From: Larimichthys crocea
Lineage: Eukaryota > Chordata > Actinopteri > Sciaenidae
DNA: 64,000 nucleotides
Direction of reading: 5' to 3'
Assembly: GCF_000972845.2 (NCBI RefSeq)
Contig: NC_040018.1
Span: forward strand, 18,120,368 to 18,184,367
Shown one piece after another: positions 56,203 to 59,200 of the stretch. Position 1 is the stretch's first letter. Each line of letters begins with the position of its first letter. Under the pieces are notes generated by a model. The model was not told the origin of the DNA. It worked only from the letters and a program-made list of their open reading frames with translations, and made no database searches. The translations under genes and the position numbers were made by a program.

Positions 56203-59200
56203 CAAACACTTAAAAACACACAGGCACAATACACACATACTCACAAATGCCACAGTGACTCGACCTTCACTTCATTCCCAAGGAGAAAGAAAACACAAAC
56301 ATCACACCCATTCTATCTTTTTATATCAGCCTCAAAGTACAGTATGTGTGTGAAAAAGTAATTAAAGTGTGTATTTAGTGTGATACAGCATGCTAATACA
56401 GAAGAGTGACATGTATAGAGAAATTACTTTCAGAGATCTTTAGGTCCAAACAACACAAATTATATGTTGTTGTCAGTTTTTAAGGTATGTGAAAATTACA
56501 CATGTAATCCCTTATAATAAAATTACATGTGTAAGTGAATGTGTGTATAGTACAGTTCTTAATCCCTCCAGAGAGAATTGCCAACATATTTCTTTGTGAT
56601 GATGGGAATAGCAGTCAGCATTTCTCTGACCCGTTTCTCCATGGAGACACATAGAGACACAGGACTACATCTCCAGCCAACTGCTCACACATCAATTTGT
56701 GTGTGTAAATTCATTTGTGTAAAGCTTATTGATTGAAGGGGGAGGATAAATTACTTGATGACATTTAGATGAAGAAATCCTTATTATAGAGCGACTCTGG
56801 GCACAAGAAAACCATTCAGCAGTAATAACAGAACAGTTTATTTGTCATTTTTTCCTGCACAAAGAAAGAAAATAAGTCAGGAAAAAGTGAAGAAAGGAAG
56901 ACACGGACAGAGACAAAGAGAGAAAGGTACAATCTGTCTGCACTGTTAATGCTTGCCATTTACAAGATCTGTGCCTCTGACCATCTTTTCTTATCATTCT
57001 TTTTCTCTCTGAATTTTCTCTCATCATTTTTCTACTCTTTCCTTCCTTAACATGAAAACTCTTGATCACTCTGTTGTTATTTCTCCCTCTTTCAATCATC
57101 CAACCTCTCTGCTGAGCGGGGATCTCAGCCACAGCCCGAACACTGGGGAATATAGCTATCAGGCAAGGTCAGCTAACACACACACACACCAACACACACA
57201 GCGTAGACCACTAGTCAAACAGTTTGTGGATCATCTATCTGCTATGACACCCTGTTGAGAGGAACTTAGTGTGTGTGCGTACCAGTATCACGCAGGGTGT
57301 AACGTGTACAGTTACATTTGTGTATGTGTGTTTTAAGTTGTGTGTGCGGCTGTGTGTGTGTGAGACAGCCTGTAGATAGAAACATGAGCGGTAAAGGTCA
57401 AAGCAGCTCTTAACTCATGTAAGTCATATGTCTGCCAACCAATCTGTAAACTGTCTTTACAGAGACTGCACCTGCTGGTGTGTGCGCTCATAGGTAGCTG
57501 TATGTGTGTCTGTGGGTGTGTGTGTGTGTGTGTGTGTGCGTGCGTGCGTGCAGGTGGTGCAATTAATAGATAAAAGCTTTACAGGATGCACAACCAAAAT
57601 ATATGCTGTTTGTCTGTGTGCAATTGACTTGTAGGTTACCTGCCCAGGCCAGGGTTGAAACCGAAGAACATCTCACGACATTCGTCACAGCGCCGCCCTC
57701 CCACTGAAGGATGGGCACACACACACTGTCCCGTCTGGCTCTCACAACCACGCTGCGATGCTCCCATGGGATGGCAGTCACACTCTGCACACATGCTGTG
57801 ATCTGGAGAAAGGTAGAAGCCTGGACAGAGAGAAAGATCAAATAAAGCAAAAATATAAACCTTCCTTCCTTTTCCTTGATTTTCAGCACCTTTGAAATCA
57901 AATCTAAATGCCGATTTCTAAAAAATACAACCCAAAACATCAGTTTTTTTATGTCTAGTTTGTGATTTACAAAAGTCTTACATTTCATATCACAAATATT
58001 TATGTGGATGCCAATGGCCACTGTATGATGAATAAATAAATAATATCCCATGTACTGGACTGAAAGTACTGCATATGCATTATAAAACAATGAACCTTCA
58101 TACATGGTGCATATTCTGTTCTCTTCTCTGATTATATAGTGCTATAATGTTATATATAAAAATCCTCAAAGAGGAAGTGGTGTATGAGGATTGTGTACAA
58201 TTCTGGTGTTGTTTGCCATTTATTTCTAATAAAATTTAACACAAAGCCAATAAGTCTGTGAGGTTACATTAAGCACTCTAGGTCCTAAAGTATAAATCAA
58301 TTCAGCTTATTTTTCTCAAGGCTAACTGCAGCTAATAGACAAAGTAGATATTCTATTAAGCCACTTCAACAGTAAATTCTCAGTGGTATGTATCCTATGT
58401 CATGACCTGACAGTTTTGACAATGTTTAGCAAAAGCAGTGAAATAACAGCACAAAAAGAGAAAAAGCAACAAAGTTGTGCTGTTGTTGTTATCATGTCAC
58501 CTCAAATAGTACTGAATGTTGCCTCTATTTTTATTTTGTCAGTATTTGTAAGATAACAACTATTCCTGTGTCCTCTGTTACTCTTTTCAACACCTTCCAT
58601 TGATACATTCATTTACAATGTGTGTTACAGTAAACCTGACTATGCTGTTGGTCCTTCTCCACTACTGGTACAATACAGCATCTGTTACCTCTTGTCCCAT
58701 AAGACTAACCACGCATATACAAATACACACACACACAAATTCATGAGGTAATGCACACACAAAAATAAAAAGGAGAAGAGTGAGAAGAAGCAATCCTTCC
58801 CCTTTATGGTGCTGTTGTTGAGTCCTGGCACAAATGGGACAATCACTGAATGGGGATCTGGCAGAAGGCACATGCCAACACACTCGCATACACACACACA
58901 CACATGCACAAACAAACAAAGGAACAAGAACTAAAGGTTTGGAGTACCAACCATTGTTCCTCAGCATTTTCCTCTACCATTTTTGGGTCATTTAACCCTT
59001 GGGCAGCCGATAACTTACCCACTGTATTCATCCAATCACTCCTTATGTTTCTTGTTGATCGATATATCATCCATCTATCCGCAATTATTTCAAACACACT
59101 CACCAGGTCGGCAGCCGCTACAGTCCTGTCCAAAGCGTGTAGAGACACAAACACACTGCCCGGTGGTGCTGTCACATACTGACCCCGTCACTGTTCCTCT

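Larger units (their letters stand above)
55207..57639 (-). other. intron w4-w5, 2,433 bp
   Basis: CA-rich between 55920 and 56240, with a clear CA microsatellite at 56166, and a GT tract at 57514. No coding or mobile element recognised. Confidence 0.7.

Noticed and set aside
57563..58105. 180-codon minus-strand open frame
   Set aside because: It contains exon w4 read in the wrong frame ([13 protein letters not shown]..). The correct frame gives a normal laminin EGF repeat.
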